From: Macrobrachium rosenbergii
Taxonomy: Eukaryota > Arthropoda > Malacostraca > Decapoda > Palaemonidae
Assembly: GCF_040412425.1 (NCBI RefSeq)
Contig: NC_089762.1
Span: 17,490,212 to 17,554,211 of the forward strand
Length of the DNA: 64,000 nucleotides
Reading direction: 5' to 3'
A program made the position numbers and the translations under genes. Below the pieces are notes generated by a model. It saw nothing but the letters and a program-made list of their open reading frames with translations. It made no database searches and was not told the origin of the DNA. This document shows, piece by piece, positions 20,060 through 31,448 of this stretch; position 1 is the first letter of the stretch, and each line of letters starts with the position of its first letter.

Positions 20060-21260
20060 TAGAGAAGGGAAGAGATCTAGAAAGTTAGCCAGACTAAAGC
20101 AGCTATGAGGACTCTTTCCCAGGTTACGTATTGAATTGTTCAAGCAAAGAAACTACACAATTACGGAAGGCTTTATAATGCCTGGTGCTTTGGACATGGT
20201 ATCAGCAATGTGTGGTTCAAGTGTGGCTGAAAACTGAAGATGGTGTCAGTTTTCAGTGATGCAGTAAAACAAAACATCACTAATATGTCAAATCGTATAT
20301 TAAATCAGGTTTAAAGTGAGATCACTCAAAGCATATTCTAATATACACTGAAACTGGATGAGTTGTTAGATGTTTCTGGATACCTCTATGCTCATTACTC
20401 GTTTATGCCAGATACATTGCAGGAACTGATGTTAAGAACTCTGTTATGTGGAGCTGTTAACACAAACAAAGGCTAAGGACATATTTGAAAAAGTTGCTGC
20501 ATTCTTCACTGCAGGTGAACTTGAATGGGAGCAACTTTTGGCTGTCTCTACTGATGATGCACCAGCAATGAATGAGAGTCATTCAGGATTTGTGACATTT
20601 GTCAAAGAAAAGTGTTCTAATGTAATCACAGCACACTATGATTCATCCTCAAGCTCTGGCAGCCAAGGCCATCTGTCATCTCTCCAACTCCATGTTCAGT
20701 GATGTCATTAGGGTAGTGAATTCCATGAGTTAATGCTGTTAATCACAGAATCTTAAAAGTATTTTGTGAAGAAGTTGGGTCTGATTTTTCCATACTTCTT
20801 ATTACACAGAAAGTAGATGACTGTCAAAAGGGAATGTGTGGGAAAGAGTGGCAGCAGTAAGGATGGAAATAGAAGTGATGTTGCATCAGCAGCAGAAAAA
20901 AGACTGCTGAAAAGTTAAGCAAAAAGAACTCTGTATTTTCCTTTCTGTACCTTAGCTACGTCATTTCAAAGCTGACCCTGTGGAACAAAGCTACATGGGT
21001 CAAATATGACAGTCATACATGCAGATGATCAGAACTTGGCTTTTCAGAGTAAGCTTGAATTATGAAAAGGATACAGGAAAAGGAGAATGTTTCAGAGTGT
21101 ACTCAACTTCAGTTGAGCTTAAGTGTCCCACAAACTAAATTTTGTGACTTGACAATTCAACCCAGGAATGAACTCCATTGTCTTTTCAATAGTTACTTCC
21201 TAACTGAAGTTGAGGTTAGTGTGTGGGTGTTGAATTCCAAATCCTAACTGAAGTTGAGGT
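20060..21260 (+). pseudogene. hAT transposase relic, ZBED5/SCAND3-like
   Basis: Plus-strand frames give, in order: GFIMPGALDMVSAMCGSSVAEN (20170-20235), a region with LDEL/LDVS and 'LYAHYSFM' (20340-20410), then a clean 85-aa frame (20448-20702) with TKAKDIFEKVAAFFTAGEL, WEQLLAVSTDDAPAMNES and GFVTFVKEKCSNVITAH. Later come SDVIRVVNS (20700), RVAAVRMEIEVMLHQQQK (20840-20900) and an RNA-free tail to about 21250. 'STDDAPAM' is the hAT catalytic D block and 'ALAAKAISSL' follows one frame over. Known relatives are host-domesticated ZBED5/FAM200 proteins and autonomous hAT elements. Stops and frameshifts show a dead copy. Confidence 0.75.
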
Positions 21261-21285
21261 TAGTGTGTGGGTGTTGAAGTCATTT
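21198..21285 (+). repeat. 44-bp direct duplication
   Basis: TCCTAACTGAAGTTGAGG starts at 21198 and again at 21242, and identity extends through GTGTGTGGGTGTTGAA in both copies. It lies at the end of the hAT relic. Confidence 0.85.
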
Positions 21286-21544
21286 GGAATGGTGTAAAAA
21301 GTGAGTTCATTGATCTCTGAAATGATTCAGTTTTAAGACAATATGAAGCCACACCTAGAAAATTCTGGATTGATTAGTTTGGGATTTATCGAGTTCATGC
21401 CAAAACCATTGAATATGATACAGTGGCATTTCAGCTAGGCAGCTCAGGGGTCAGCCCATTTAGGTAAGTAATGAAGTCTGCTAAGTAATAAAGACTGGCA
21501 ATAACTGGTGCAATAGGGTACCCTGGGGCTAACTTGCATAGCTT

Positions 21545-22120
21545 ATGGTGGAGTGTGATCAGGTAAAGGCTCTTCTATATTTGGACAATGTGTACCTGTG
21601 CATTCTGCCAAGCAACAGTTTGCTGCAGAAGACAGTGGTATTAGGCATTTGTTTGCCTGTTACAGTGTTGTCTCAGTCTCAACCAATGGACCATGGTATT
21701 ATTGTGGCAGCAAAGAGGCACTACCAGTGGAGGTTCCAGGATGAATTGATTGGGGTGTTCAAGGACAAAAGTGAGGAGAAAGGGGTTCATTTGAATATTC
21801 CTTAGGAATGTACTCTACTGAATCTAAGAAACTATCCCCTGAAGTTGGCAAATTACAACTGGGCTTTTGCATGGAATGATGTCTCAACTCTTACCTTGGA
21901 GCATGGTTGATTTAAATTGTGTGCAGGAGAGGAGGCTAGTGTCAGTAGTTTAGGGTTGTGGTTGCAGACTTCACACAATGCATTAGGAATGTCAGTGAGG
22001 ATTTTCAGGAGGACAGCATCTTTGAGTGGTTTAATGAAGACAGTGGTGATCCTGGGTATTAGACCATATCTGATGAGATCGGTGTGGCTGCAGCTGTTAC
22101 CAGGATTCTGATGATGATGA
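21545..22120 (+). pseudogene. Tigger/pogo transposase relic (DDE_1, CENP-B/jerky type), C-terminal half
   Basis: The plus-strand frame 21545-21805 contains SQSQPMDHGIIVAAKRHYQWRF, matching the 'LQPMDQGVI...K..YR' block that carries the last catalytic acidic residue in pogo/Tigger transposases. In the next frame, NYPLKLANYNWAFAWNDVS (about 21830-21885) corresponds to the conserved 'I..A...W..V' block after it. The DNA-binding half and first DDE residues are missing. This is a separate fragment from the TIR-bearing elements at 2051 and 24421. Confidence 0.7.
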
Positions 22121-22863
22121 TGATGAAAGGGACGATACAACCTCAGTCATGCTAGGGATTCAGCAAACTACATGAAGCGTTCATTGTCCTCATTGAGTTT
22201 TCTGACTATTCCATTAAGAGAGGGATGACTAGGTGTCTAGGTCAGGTCCCTTCATACTGCACGGACCAACATCATTGTGTTCTAGAGCTGGCTTTAGGAT
22301 TTCTTGAGGGCTGGCCCCCACCACTTCCAGGTCCATTGCCAGGACCAACATCATGGTGTTTTAGAGTTGGCTTGAGGATCTCCTTTAGGGCTGGCCCCCT
22401 ACCACTTCCAAGTCCATTGCCATCTTGTCATTCAGTATCCCCATTGGCATTAGAACTGCAGTTCAGTATATCTGCCATCATTTTTCTGATTTTATACCCC
22501 CCCCCACCCAATTCACTTGTATGCTGAAGTTGGATGCCTCACTTGGCCTGTGGCTAATCCCTAATGACATAATTCCTTCAGCTCCTCCTGCACCTGTGAG
22601 TGCCAACATAGGGTTCTTTGCGGACGTTGAGGAAGTGTAATGCCTTATTAGTACTGGAACTAGCTGTTTGGGAAGCTGTAGTCAAGAAAGCATATCGAGA
22701 TGTCCAATTTGGTAAGTGGTAAAATTACTCTTTTAGGTACCATACTGAAAGAAGTATAAAACAGAGAGGCATGGGTATTGTTAAGTATAATAATTTAGTT
22801 GTTGCTGCATGCTGGCCTTTTACATGATGGTTTATTTTAGTCAGTGTTTTGGTAAATTATACA
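22121..22863. other. No gene recognised
   Basis: It includes (GAT)n-like GATGATGATGATG near 22110-22125 and two imperfect copies of a ~90-bp segment with CTGGCCCCCTACCACTTCCA (22300-22340 and 22385-22420). Nothing coding is supported. Confidence 0.4.
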
Positions 22864-22997
22864 CTAATTGTAGGAATGGAATATAAAATTTAGGACAAAG
22901 GACAAGTGCTGGGGCCTACGAGGTCATTCAGCGCTGAAAGGGAAATGGAGAGTAAAAAAGTTTTAAAGGTGTAACAAGTGGAAAAGCTTTTGTTTGC

Positions 22998-23000
<3 letters not shown>
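22864..23000 (+). repeat. Interspersed repeat with GAGGTCATTCAGCGCTGAAA core
   Basis: The core GAGGTCATTCAGCGCTGAAA, preceded by TAGGAATGGAATATAAA and followed by GGTGTAACAAGTGGAAAAG, is a repeat I recall from decapod genomic and transcript sequences (recall, not a search). The copy breaks off at ACAATTGTTGAC, where the tRNA-derived satellite begins. Its other half may be represented at about 63440-63520. Confidence 0.5.
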
Positions 23001-24383
<1,383 letters not shown>

Positions 24384-24749
24384 GTAATATACATATATTA
24401 TATATATACACATATATATACAGGCAGTCCCTGGTTATTGGCTGGGTTCCGTTCTCAGCAGCATGACGATAACTGAAAATCGCCAGTGACCAAAAATCAA
24501 GTCTATGGGTGCCAAAAAACTCATACAGTGCTGAAGCCCAGTTATCAGCTGCGTGATCCTGTTTTGGCACCATAATTAAAACTACATTTTATATATAGAT
24601 TTACTTCAGTAATACTTTATAGTACAATATACTGCACTGTAACATGATGAAAGCCTTGCCTTTAATCCTTAGGGTGTCTTCTATAATACATAAATACCTT
24701 CACTACATGTTGTTACTGTGTAGCAGTACTGTAATCCAACTGTTCTAGT

Positions 24750-26410
24750 ATGTACAGGGTATTACTGTTGCTGATGAATTCTGTAAAGTAGGAACATAGG
24801 CTACTGTAGTAGTCTGTAATGAAAATATTAAAATTAGAACTGTACAGTATACAGTAATACATAGAGTATTAATTAAAGTACTGTAGAGTACACTACATTA
24901 TATACTGTACTTCTGTACAGTAAAAATACATTTTATGTATTACCATGTATATGTACAGTATACAAAGTGGAAAAAGTGGATATTTCCTTACTTGTTTTGA
25001 AATTGTCATGGTTCAAAACCCTGGTACAGTAAAATGTTGGTGCGGCCATTTTTCAGGGGATTCTAGCATGTAAAACTTTACTGTGTTAGTATACACGGAA
25101 CTACTGTCATGTATGCAGTTATATAAAGGAAAGTATTGCATAAAACAATACAGTATACTGTACTGTAGTAAAATGTATAAAAATGAAAAAAAAAGAAGAA
25201 TTTCTTACCTATTTTCAGTGATTTTGAGAGATGTACTGGTTGTGGAGATGGAGATGTGCATTACATGGCACAGTATTTTACTGTACAGTATACTGTAGTT
25301 GCTGATGAATTCTGTACACTGGGTATGTTTGTATTAGTCTGTAATGAAAATAGTGTATTAAAATTAGTACATAGTACAGTACTGTACAGTACAGTATTAA
25401 AATAATGGTAGTACATACTACTACACACAGTAAAAATAATTTTTTAAAAGTATATACCATGTAGTATATGTAGGCTACAGTATGCCAAATGAAAAAGTGA
25501 ATATTTCCTTACTTGTTGTTTTGAAATTGTTGTGCTTCATAATGCTTGGTACAGTAAAATGTTGGTGCGGCCATTTTTCAGAGGGTTCTGGAATGTAAAA
25601 ATTTACTGTGTATTAGTATACACAGTATACTACTGTACAGTCCTGTATGCAACCATAAAGAAAAGTATTTTATAACATTATATAATAAAATGTATAAAAA
25701 TGAAAAAAGTGAAGAATTCCTTACGTAATTTCAGTGATTTTGAAAGATGTACTGGTTGTGGAAGATGAAGGTGTCCATTATGTGGTACAATACGTAACAC
25801 TTTTATACTGTACTGTATACTGTAGTTGCTGATGAATTCTGTACAGTAGGTACATATTAGTCTGTAATGAAAATATTAAAATTAGTACATAGTACTGTAA
25901 AGTACAGTATTAAAGTACAGTATTAAAGTAACCATAGTACTTAGACTGTACTGTAAAAATACATTTTATTATAGTATACTATACCATGTAGTATATGTAC
26001 AGTATACCAAATGAAAAAAAGTGAATATTTCCCTACTTGTTGTTTTGGAATTATTGTGCTTCATAACCCCTGGTACAGTAAAATGTTGGTGTGGCCATTT
26101 TTCAGCAGATTCTGGAATGTAAAAATTTACTGTTTATTAGTATACACAATATACTACTGTAAGCCCTGTGTGCAACTATAAAGGAAAGTATTTTACAAAA
26201 CTATAAAAAGTATAACAATTGAAAAAGTGAAGAATTCCTTACTTAACTTCACTGATTTTGAAAGGTACTGTTTGTGGGAGATAATGTGCATTACATGGTA
26301 CAGTACAGTATGTAACACTTATACAGCACACTGTATACTGTATACAGTAGTTGCTGATGAATTCTGTACAGTAGGTACATAGCCTGTAATGAAAATATCA
26401 AAATTAGTAC
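24750..26410 (+). repeat. Tandem units of about 525 bp rich in TACAGTACTGTA palindromes
   Basis: GTTGCTGATGAATTCTGTA starts at about 24770, 25299, 25826 and 26348, and GGTACAGTAAAATGTTGGTG at about 25023, 25549 and 26070, giving a period of 522-528 bp over roughly four units. Units contain many TACAGTA/TACTGTA inverted motifs. A fifth, partial unit resumes after DIRS B (33207-33480: CCAAATAAAAATAG and TTTCCTTATCTG), so DIRS B inserted into this array. Confidence 0.85.
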
Positions 26411-26417
26411 TGTGCAA

Positions 26418-26693
26418 AAAAAGTATACCTTAGTTTTACCAGACCACTGAGCTGATTAACAGCTCCCCTAGGGCTGGCCCGGAGGATTAGACTTATTTTA
26501 CGTGGCTAAGAACCAATTGGTTACTTATCAATGGGACCTACAGCTTATTGTGGAATCTGAACCACATTATAGCGAGAAATGAATTTCTATCACCAGAAAT
26601 AAATTCCTCTAACTCTTCATCAGTCGGCCGGAGATTCGAACTCGGGCCTAGCGAGTGCTAGTCCACAGCTCTACCAACTCGCCCAACGAAGAG
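26418..26693 (-). mobile_element. tRNA-derived SINE
   Basis: Read on the minus strand: head GGGCGAGTTGGTAGAGCTGT (A box) and CGAGTTCGAATCTCCGGCC (B box GTTCGAATC), then body GAGGAATTTATTTCTGG, CTTAGCCACGTAAAATAAG and AGCTCAGTGGTCTGGT, ending in an A/T-rich tail ACTAAGGTATAC plus a T-run. The same family occurs at 52048-52331, also on the minus strand. The head resembles a tRNA with an extended arm. No protein is coded; mobilisation would depend on a LINE. Confidence 0.85.
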
Positions 26694-26768
26694 CTTAAAG
26701 TACAGTAATGTACACAGTATATGCACAGTAATTAAGTACAGTACTTACTGTACTGTAGTAAAAATATA

Positions 26769-26939
26769 GTTTGTTCATGAGACTTACCTGCCAGATATAT
26801 ATATAGCTGTATTCTCCGAAGGTCCGACAGAATTTCAAATTTCGCGGCACACGCAGTGGCCGGTCAGGTGGTTAGTACCCATTCCCGCCGCTGGGAGGCG
26901 GGTATCAGGAACCATTCCCATTTTCTATTCAGATTTTCT
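26769..26939 (+). repeat. DIRS B left inverted terminal repeat
   Basis: Starts GTTTGTTCATGAGACTTACC and runs through TATATATATAGCTGTATTC, CCGAAGGTCCGACAG and GCGGGTATCAGGAACC to CAGATTTTCT. The reverse complement of 33010-33180 matches it over about 170 bp with only a few differences (for example CATGAG versus CATA near the end). Confidence 0.92.
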
Positions 26940-27109
26940 CTGTCGCCGGACTGTCAACACCTGTTGTCAGTTCCTCCGCCTTTGGATTTCGAAAAATTTG
27001 TTGTCACTTAAGTATTTTGGTTGTTTTTTGGTATTCGACTGGATCTGTGACTTGGCATACGCTCTTTGTGGACCGTTTTGATTTTGCTTTTGACTTTTCT
27101 TATAATTAA

Positions 27110-28522
27110 GATGTCTTACCTCTAGCTATCGAGTCTGTAGCTTGGGTGAATGTAAGGTGAGGCTATCGAAGACTTTGATAGTTCCTCACTCTTTATGTAT
27201 GCTATGTAAGGGTGTTCAATGCTCTATGATAATCGGTAATGAATGTGTGGGATTGTCTGAGGTGAGTGGAAGAAATATGAAGCCTATATGCTTAAATTGG
27301 AGCGTGATAGGCTGAGGAAATCTTCCTCTAGAGTGCATCCTTAGTTGGACAGTCAGGGTTTTCTCCTACTAGTAACCCTGTAGTAATTTATTACTAACCC
27401 TGTAGTTTGTTGCTGCAGAAGGTAATTCCCTGGCTCTTGTGTGGAGTCAATGCGTGCTCTTGAAACTAAAGTGAATGCAATTCAAACGCATAGTGTTAGT
27501 GCTAGTGCCCTAGTGTTGTGGAGGGGGCGTCAGATCGGCCCTATAATGCCTCTAGGCCTGGACCTCTGTCGAACTCCCAGGACCAGGGAGGGGGCATGTC
27601 GAAAGCCGCATGAGGGTTACGGGGCTTCCACCGATCTGGCGTCCCTTCGGCAGGTCCTGATGACGCTACCCAGGCTGCCAGGGATCGTGCTCAGGCACGC
27701 ATCCTGAAGGATTGCTTCTCGTCCTCCGACACGTCCTCCCCGCCACGGGGTTGGAGCTCTCGGTTGGACTCTCGCCCTCTTAAGAGAAGCTTAGAGGAGA
27801 GGACGCTTCACGTCCTCCTCCTCTTGACGTTTGTACTCTTCCCCGAAAGTTGCGTGGATATTCCTCTGCAGAAGAGAATAAAGTGTTTTTCGAATGATCA
27901 CTCTACTCGACCCCCCTGTCGCGCTAAGGCAAGGGCTAGAGCTTCTTCCCCTGTGGAAGGAAGTATACGTCTCTCGCCCTTTTCCTTCTCTCAGGTTCAT
28001 CCCTTCTCCCGAGAGAGTGGCTTCTCCAACGCGTAAGATTTTGTTGGGTTTGCAACAACAGCTGGATGCTCTCATGAACCTTTCAAGAGTCGAATCTGCC
28101 TGTTAAGAGGTACAGACTTTCACCTTCGTCTCCTGCTTCGGGAACGATACAGAGCGTCTGTCGTCTAGAGAGAGTGTTTAGTGGCTTCATATTCGTCTTC
28201 CCCGAGTTGAGGTGTTGGCCTTTTCTCTTGTCTCGCGCCAGGAGCGCGTCTTGCTCTTCGTGCGCTTCTCACGCTTCACGCGCGCCTCACCTTGACGCTC
28301 GGCGCGCGCCTAGCCATGACGCTTCGCGCGCGCCACGCTGTAACTCTCTTCTAGTACTTGCCACGAAGCCTCTCGCGCGTCACGCCATGACGCTCCGCGC
28401 TCGCTTCGCCGTATAGCTTCAAGTCTTGTGTTGACGCCGCTCCAGTTGTTCATCATGTCGCACAACTACCCTCTTCAACATCTGATGTCCTTCTTAATTT
28501 AGCCAGTACTTGCTTCGGCAGT

Positions 28523-28562
<40 letters not shown>

Positions 28563-28890
28563 GGCTCCTGCGCAAGGATGACACGCTAATCGTGAAGCGT
28601 TCCACATTTTTTTATGTTTACTATACGTACTCTAGTTGACGTCTTCTTCGTTCGCGGGAGTTCCCGCTTACGTATCGGCGAATCGGAACTACTTTCACCA
28701 CTCACTCAAGACCCGCCAGCTGCGGAAGAACATCCTCTTTCGTCACAGCCTTTGTATGAAGAGAAACTTCTTTCGTCTTCTTCTTCCTCTGATTATCAGA
28801 CTCTGGCTTTTTTCTTAAGGATCTGTTTCCTGAGACTTTTCAACCTTCGGCTCCTCTCTCTCCACCTTCGCAGTTGTCTTTGTCTTAAGG
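27110..28890 (+). pseudogene. DIRS B gag (ORF1), broken, with U6 insertion
   Basis: The start reads MSYL then YRVCSLGECKVRLSK and PHSLCMLCKGVQC in consecutive codons (27109-27230), the cysteine motif of decapod DIRS ORF1 (C-x5-CK-x-RL...HSLC-x2-C). Further fragments in several frames are Ser/Arg/Pro-rich: RPLKRSLEERTLHVLL (27770), LSPFSFSQVHPFS (27975), and SSFAGVPAYVSANRNYF (28640) after the U6 copy. GC-rich tandem-like CGCGCGC/TTCGCGCGCGCC motifs occur at 28255-28410. There is no intact frame. Confidence 0.65.
28506..28613 (+). ncRNA. U6 snRNA sequence (probable retropseudogene) inside DIRS B
   Basis: From GTACTTGCTTCGGCAGTAC (5' stem-loop) through ATACTAAAATTGGAACG, ATACAGAGAAGATTAGC (ACAGAGA box and AGC), GCGCAAGGATGACACGC to TCGTGAAGCGTTCC and a T-run, the sequence follows spliceosomal U6 over its whole length. 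Differences from the arthropod/vertebrate form I remember: CTCC for CCCC after ATGG, and CGCTAATCG for CGCAAAATCG (one substitution and one deletion). Conserved catalytic segments are intact. No TATA box near -30 and no recognisable PSE is seen in the GC-rich gag sequence upstream, so transcription as a genuine U6 gene is doubtful. No target duplication is evident. Confidence 0.9.
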
Positions 28891-28894
28891 GGAG

Positions 28895-29515
28895 CGTTTG
28901 ACGAAAAAAATCGGAAATAAAATTTTCTGGGATATTTTATATATGGCATCATACATATCCTGACTATCTTCTCAGAAAGTTTTATTTAAAAGTTCATACA
29001 GTTAGAAGTTATAAACAAAACAGTAACCTATCATAGTCAAATTACATTTTTCATATGATGTAATGATATTGTCAGTATATCGGTGGTAATTTCCTTTTAG
29101 CTATGAAATAATATCTAATGCGATCTATGGCAACCCTGTGGACATAGTACGCATCAACGAAAGACAGGATTGCCGCAGGGCAGTCAGTGGCAGTCAGTCA
29201 GTAGCAGCTCAGAGCTTGACTAAGTAATACGTCGCGCTGGCCAACCTCAGCCGTGTTTTGACACTCGCTTCATTTAGCTTCATTTAGCGAAGTTATATTA
29301 CTTTGCAGGTCTATTTTTTGGCTTTTCATTATGTCATAAAAAAAAAAAAATATATCGTTTTTCTCAAAACTAAAGTTATCGACATTCAAACTGCATCTCC
29401 TTCATAACGCTTGCACCGATCTCAGATACAAAAAGTAAACGAAAGCTAAATGTTTGCATAACAAAGGGGCTTCCATGGGAAGCAACACGAGACCCGCACC
29501 ACGAGAGAGTTTTTT
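28895..29515. other. AT-rich insert of unknown origin between gag and RT of DIRS B
   Basis: Composition changes sharply from GC-rich gag DNA to AT-rich sequence (GACGAAAAAAATCGG onward) and back at GAGAGAGTTTTTTCCCG. It contains GGGCAGTCAGTGGCAGTCAG and a 12-A run (29339-29350). There is no coding frame, TIR or RNA gene I recognise. It may be another insertion. Confidence 0.4.
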
Positions 29516-29599
29516 CCCGAAGGAATGTCACTTCCAAGAGAGGTAGCAAGTGACTCCCTTCATCTCAGACTCCCTTTGCAGCAGGCTTCATTTTGCACA

Positions 29600-30442
29600 A
29601 GCCTGGAAAGAGTGAGGGGCAGACGTTTGGTCCTTCCTACTGTTAGAGAGAGGTTACTTGATTCCCTTCCTGTCTCCTCTTTTGTTTTTGTTTCCCAACT
29701 GCCTTCCTGTCAAACAGAAAATTGTTTGACCTGCTCAACAGATGTTCAGGCGGAGAGCAGTGGAACAAATCTTGGACTCGGTGTTCCCGGGATTTTACTA
29801 CAGATTGTTTCTAGTCCCGAAACTTTCAGTAGGCTGGAGACCCGTCTTGGACGTCAACAGGTCGAACAACTTGGTCCGGAAGGAAAAGTTCAAGATGGAG
29901 ACCTCGCAGTCAATACTAGAGCCCTTCATCCCGGGGATTGGATGGTATCTTTGGATCTCCAAGATACTTATCTTCACGCCCCAATTCATCCACGTTCGGT
30001 GAAGTATCTCAGGTTGTCTTGGGGGGCTAGACGTACCAGTTCAGGGCTCTCTGCTTTGGACTCTGCACAACGGCCATACCACGTTGAAAACACCGCTTCT
30101 CGTCCGATCAGCGAAGTTAAGCAACGTTGGGTCTGGTCAGTACTTGGATGGTTGACCGCCTGGGAACACCAGATGCTGTTGGCGTCACATTTTGCTCCGA
30201 GGGTGTTTACACGTCTCATGAAAAACGTTGCGATGCAGTTGCATCTGTCGCACGTCAGGATCTCACTCTACTTGGACGACTGGTTGCTTCGAGCGTCGTC
30301 GAAGCGAAGGTATCTGGAGGACCTTCAGTTGACTCTGCAACTCGTGAAGTCCCTGGGACTTCTGGTCTGTGGAGAAGTCGCAGCTGATCCCCTCACTGTC
30401 CATTGTGTCTGGGAATTCAGATCTATTCAGCGGCTTTTATAG
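29600..30442 (+). pseudogene. DIRS B reverse transcriptase, interrupted by 5S rRNA sequence
   Basis: Pieces in two frames: FRRRAVEQILDSVFPGFYYRLFLVPK (29745 onward, split here only by my reading), VGWRPVLDVNRSNN, KFKMETSQSIL; then RALHPGDWMVSLDLQDTYLHA (motif A, about 29925) and PIHPRSVKYLRLSWG. TYQFRALCFGLCT follows in another frame (30030-30065). There the 5S copy begins. RT homology resumes at about 30188 with FAPRVFTRLMK, and motif C ISLYLDDWLLRAS (about 30265-30300) precedes LQLTLQLVKSLGLLV. In DIRS RTs the 'FGL.TAP..FTR' string is continuous, so the 5S lies exactly inside it. Confidence 0.85.
30065..30184 (+). rRNA. 5S rRNA sequence inserted in the DIRS B RT
   Basis: AACGGCCATACCACGTTGAA, TCTCGTCCGATCAGCGAAG, TTAAGCAACGTTGGG, GGTCAGTACTTGGATGG, TTGACCGCCTGGGAACACC and GCTGTTGGC occur in the order and spacing of eukaryotic 5S rRNA, about 119 nt. 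The internal Pol III promoter boxes are recognisable (AGCAACGTTGGG; TGGATGGTTGACC with one change in the usual GGGTGACC). TCTGG and CCAGA replace the usual CCCGG and CCGGG pair, keeping them complementary. CACA flanks both sides (30065-30068 region and 30186-30189), a possible short target duplication. It splits the conserved FGLxT/APxVFTR string of the RT. I treat it as an inserted copy, not a functional locus. Confidence 0.9.
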
Positions 30443-30499
30443 CGTCTCCGTCGCAAGAACGGCAACTTCTATGTACGAAAAAGTTTCGGCCTTCTTGGA

Positions 30500-31330
30500 A
30501 AAGGAAACATGCTAGGTGAAGGAAGGAATGAGTCTGCTGGGGACCATTTCCTCGCTGGAGAAGTTTGTTTTCTGGGGAGTCTGCATCTCAGGCCTCTTCA
30601 GTTCTTTTTGTTGGAGAACTGACAAAGCAAGGAAGACTTGAAAGAGGAATTGAGAATTCTTCCTTATATAAAGAAGATCTGTGGTGGTGGCTCGATCAAC
30701 GGAATTGCAGAAAGGGATCTCCCTCAAGCTTCTGAACCCCAACCTAGTGTTGTTTTTCCGACGGGTCGTCAACAGGTTGAGGGCAACACTAGAGGAGAGG
30801 AAGTGTTAGGAACCTGGAGAGAGGAACAGGTGTCCTGGCACATCGACTTCAAAGATTTGGCGGCTATCTTTTAGCTCGCCAATTCTTCGAGGTCCAAGTT
30901 TGCAATCGTGTAGTTCTAGCAAACTCGGACAATACTACTTGTTCCTGTTCAGCCTTGCAAGAGATTATTCTTTGAGCCTGTGCTGCAACATTTCGATTCT
31001 CACAAGTTTTGTTGCAGAGGTCGAAAATGTTCGAGCAGACCTGCTCTGTTGGCGCCATCAACTCCTGCCAAAGGAATGGACCCTTCATCAGGAGGTTTGC
31101 CAAGATTTTTGGAAATTTTGGGGTCGCCATCTTGTGGATATTTTCACGACCTCAAGAACTTCGGAGGCTCCTCTATAAAGCTCATCTGTACTCGACCCTG
31201 GGGCAGTTGCGATAGTTGCTCTTCCTGGGATTGGACGGGAATAGATGTTTACGCCTTTTCCCCGTTCTAAATTCTGGGAGAAGTCATACGCAAGTTCGCG
31301 GCCTCACAAGGGACGAGGATGACTCTCATC
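30500..31330 (+). pseudogene. DIRS B RNase H region, decayed
   Basis: Several short frames; recognisable strings are LLCWRHQLLPKEWTLHQEVCQ and FWGRHLVDIFTTS (31045-31155), equivalent to the 'ADALSR...EWTL' and 'DLFAT' segment that follows RNase H in DIRS ORF2. The upstream half (30700-30960) keeps the expected length but no catalytic residues I can verify. A methyltransferase-like domain known from some DIRS elements is not evident. Confidence 0.55.
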
Positions 31331-31448
31331 CCCACGTTTTGGCCTTCGAACCACTGGTTCTCGGGTTTCTCTTCTGGTTGGTAGACGTTCCGAGGACCCT
31401 TCCTTTGAGAGCAGACCTGCTCATACAAACCCACTTCACGAGATATCT

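Noticed and set aside
28506..28613. Functional U6 gene
   Set aside because: No TATA box near -30 or PSE-like element in the upstream gag DNA, and there is a deletion in the CGCAAAATCG segment. Kept as a U6-derived sequence only.
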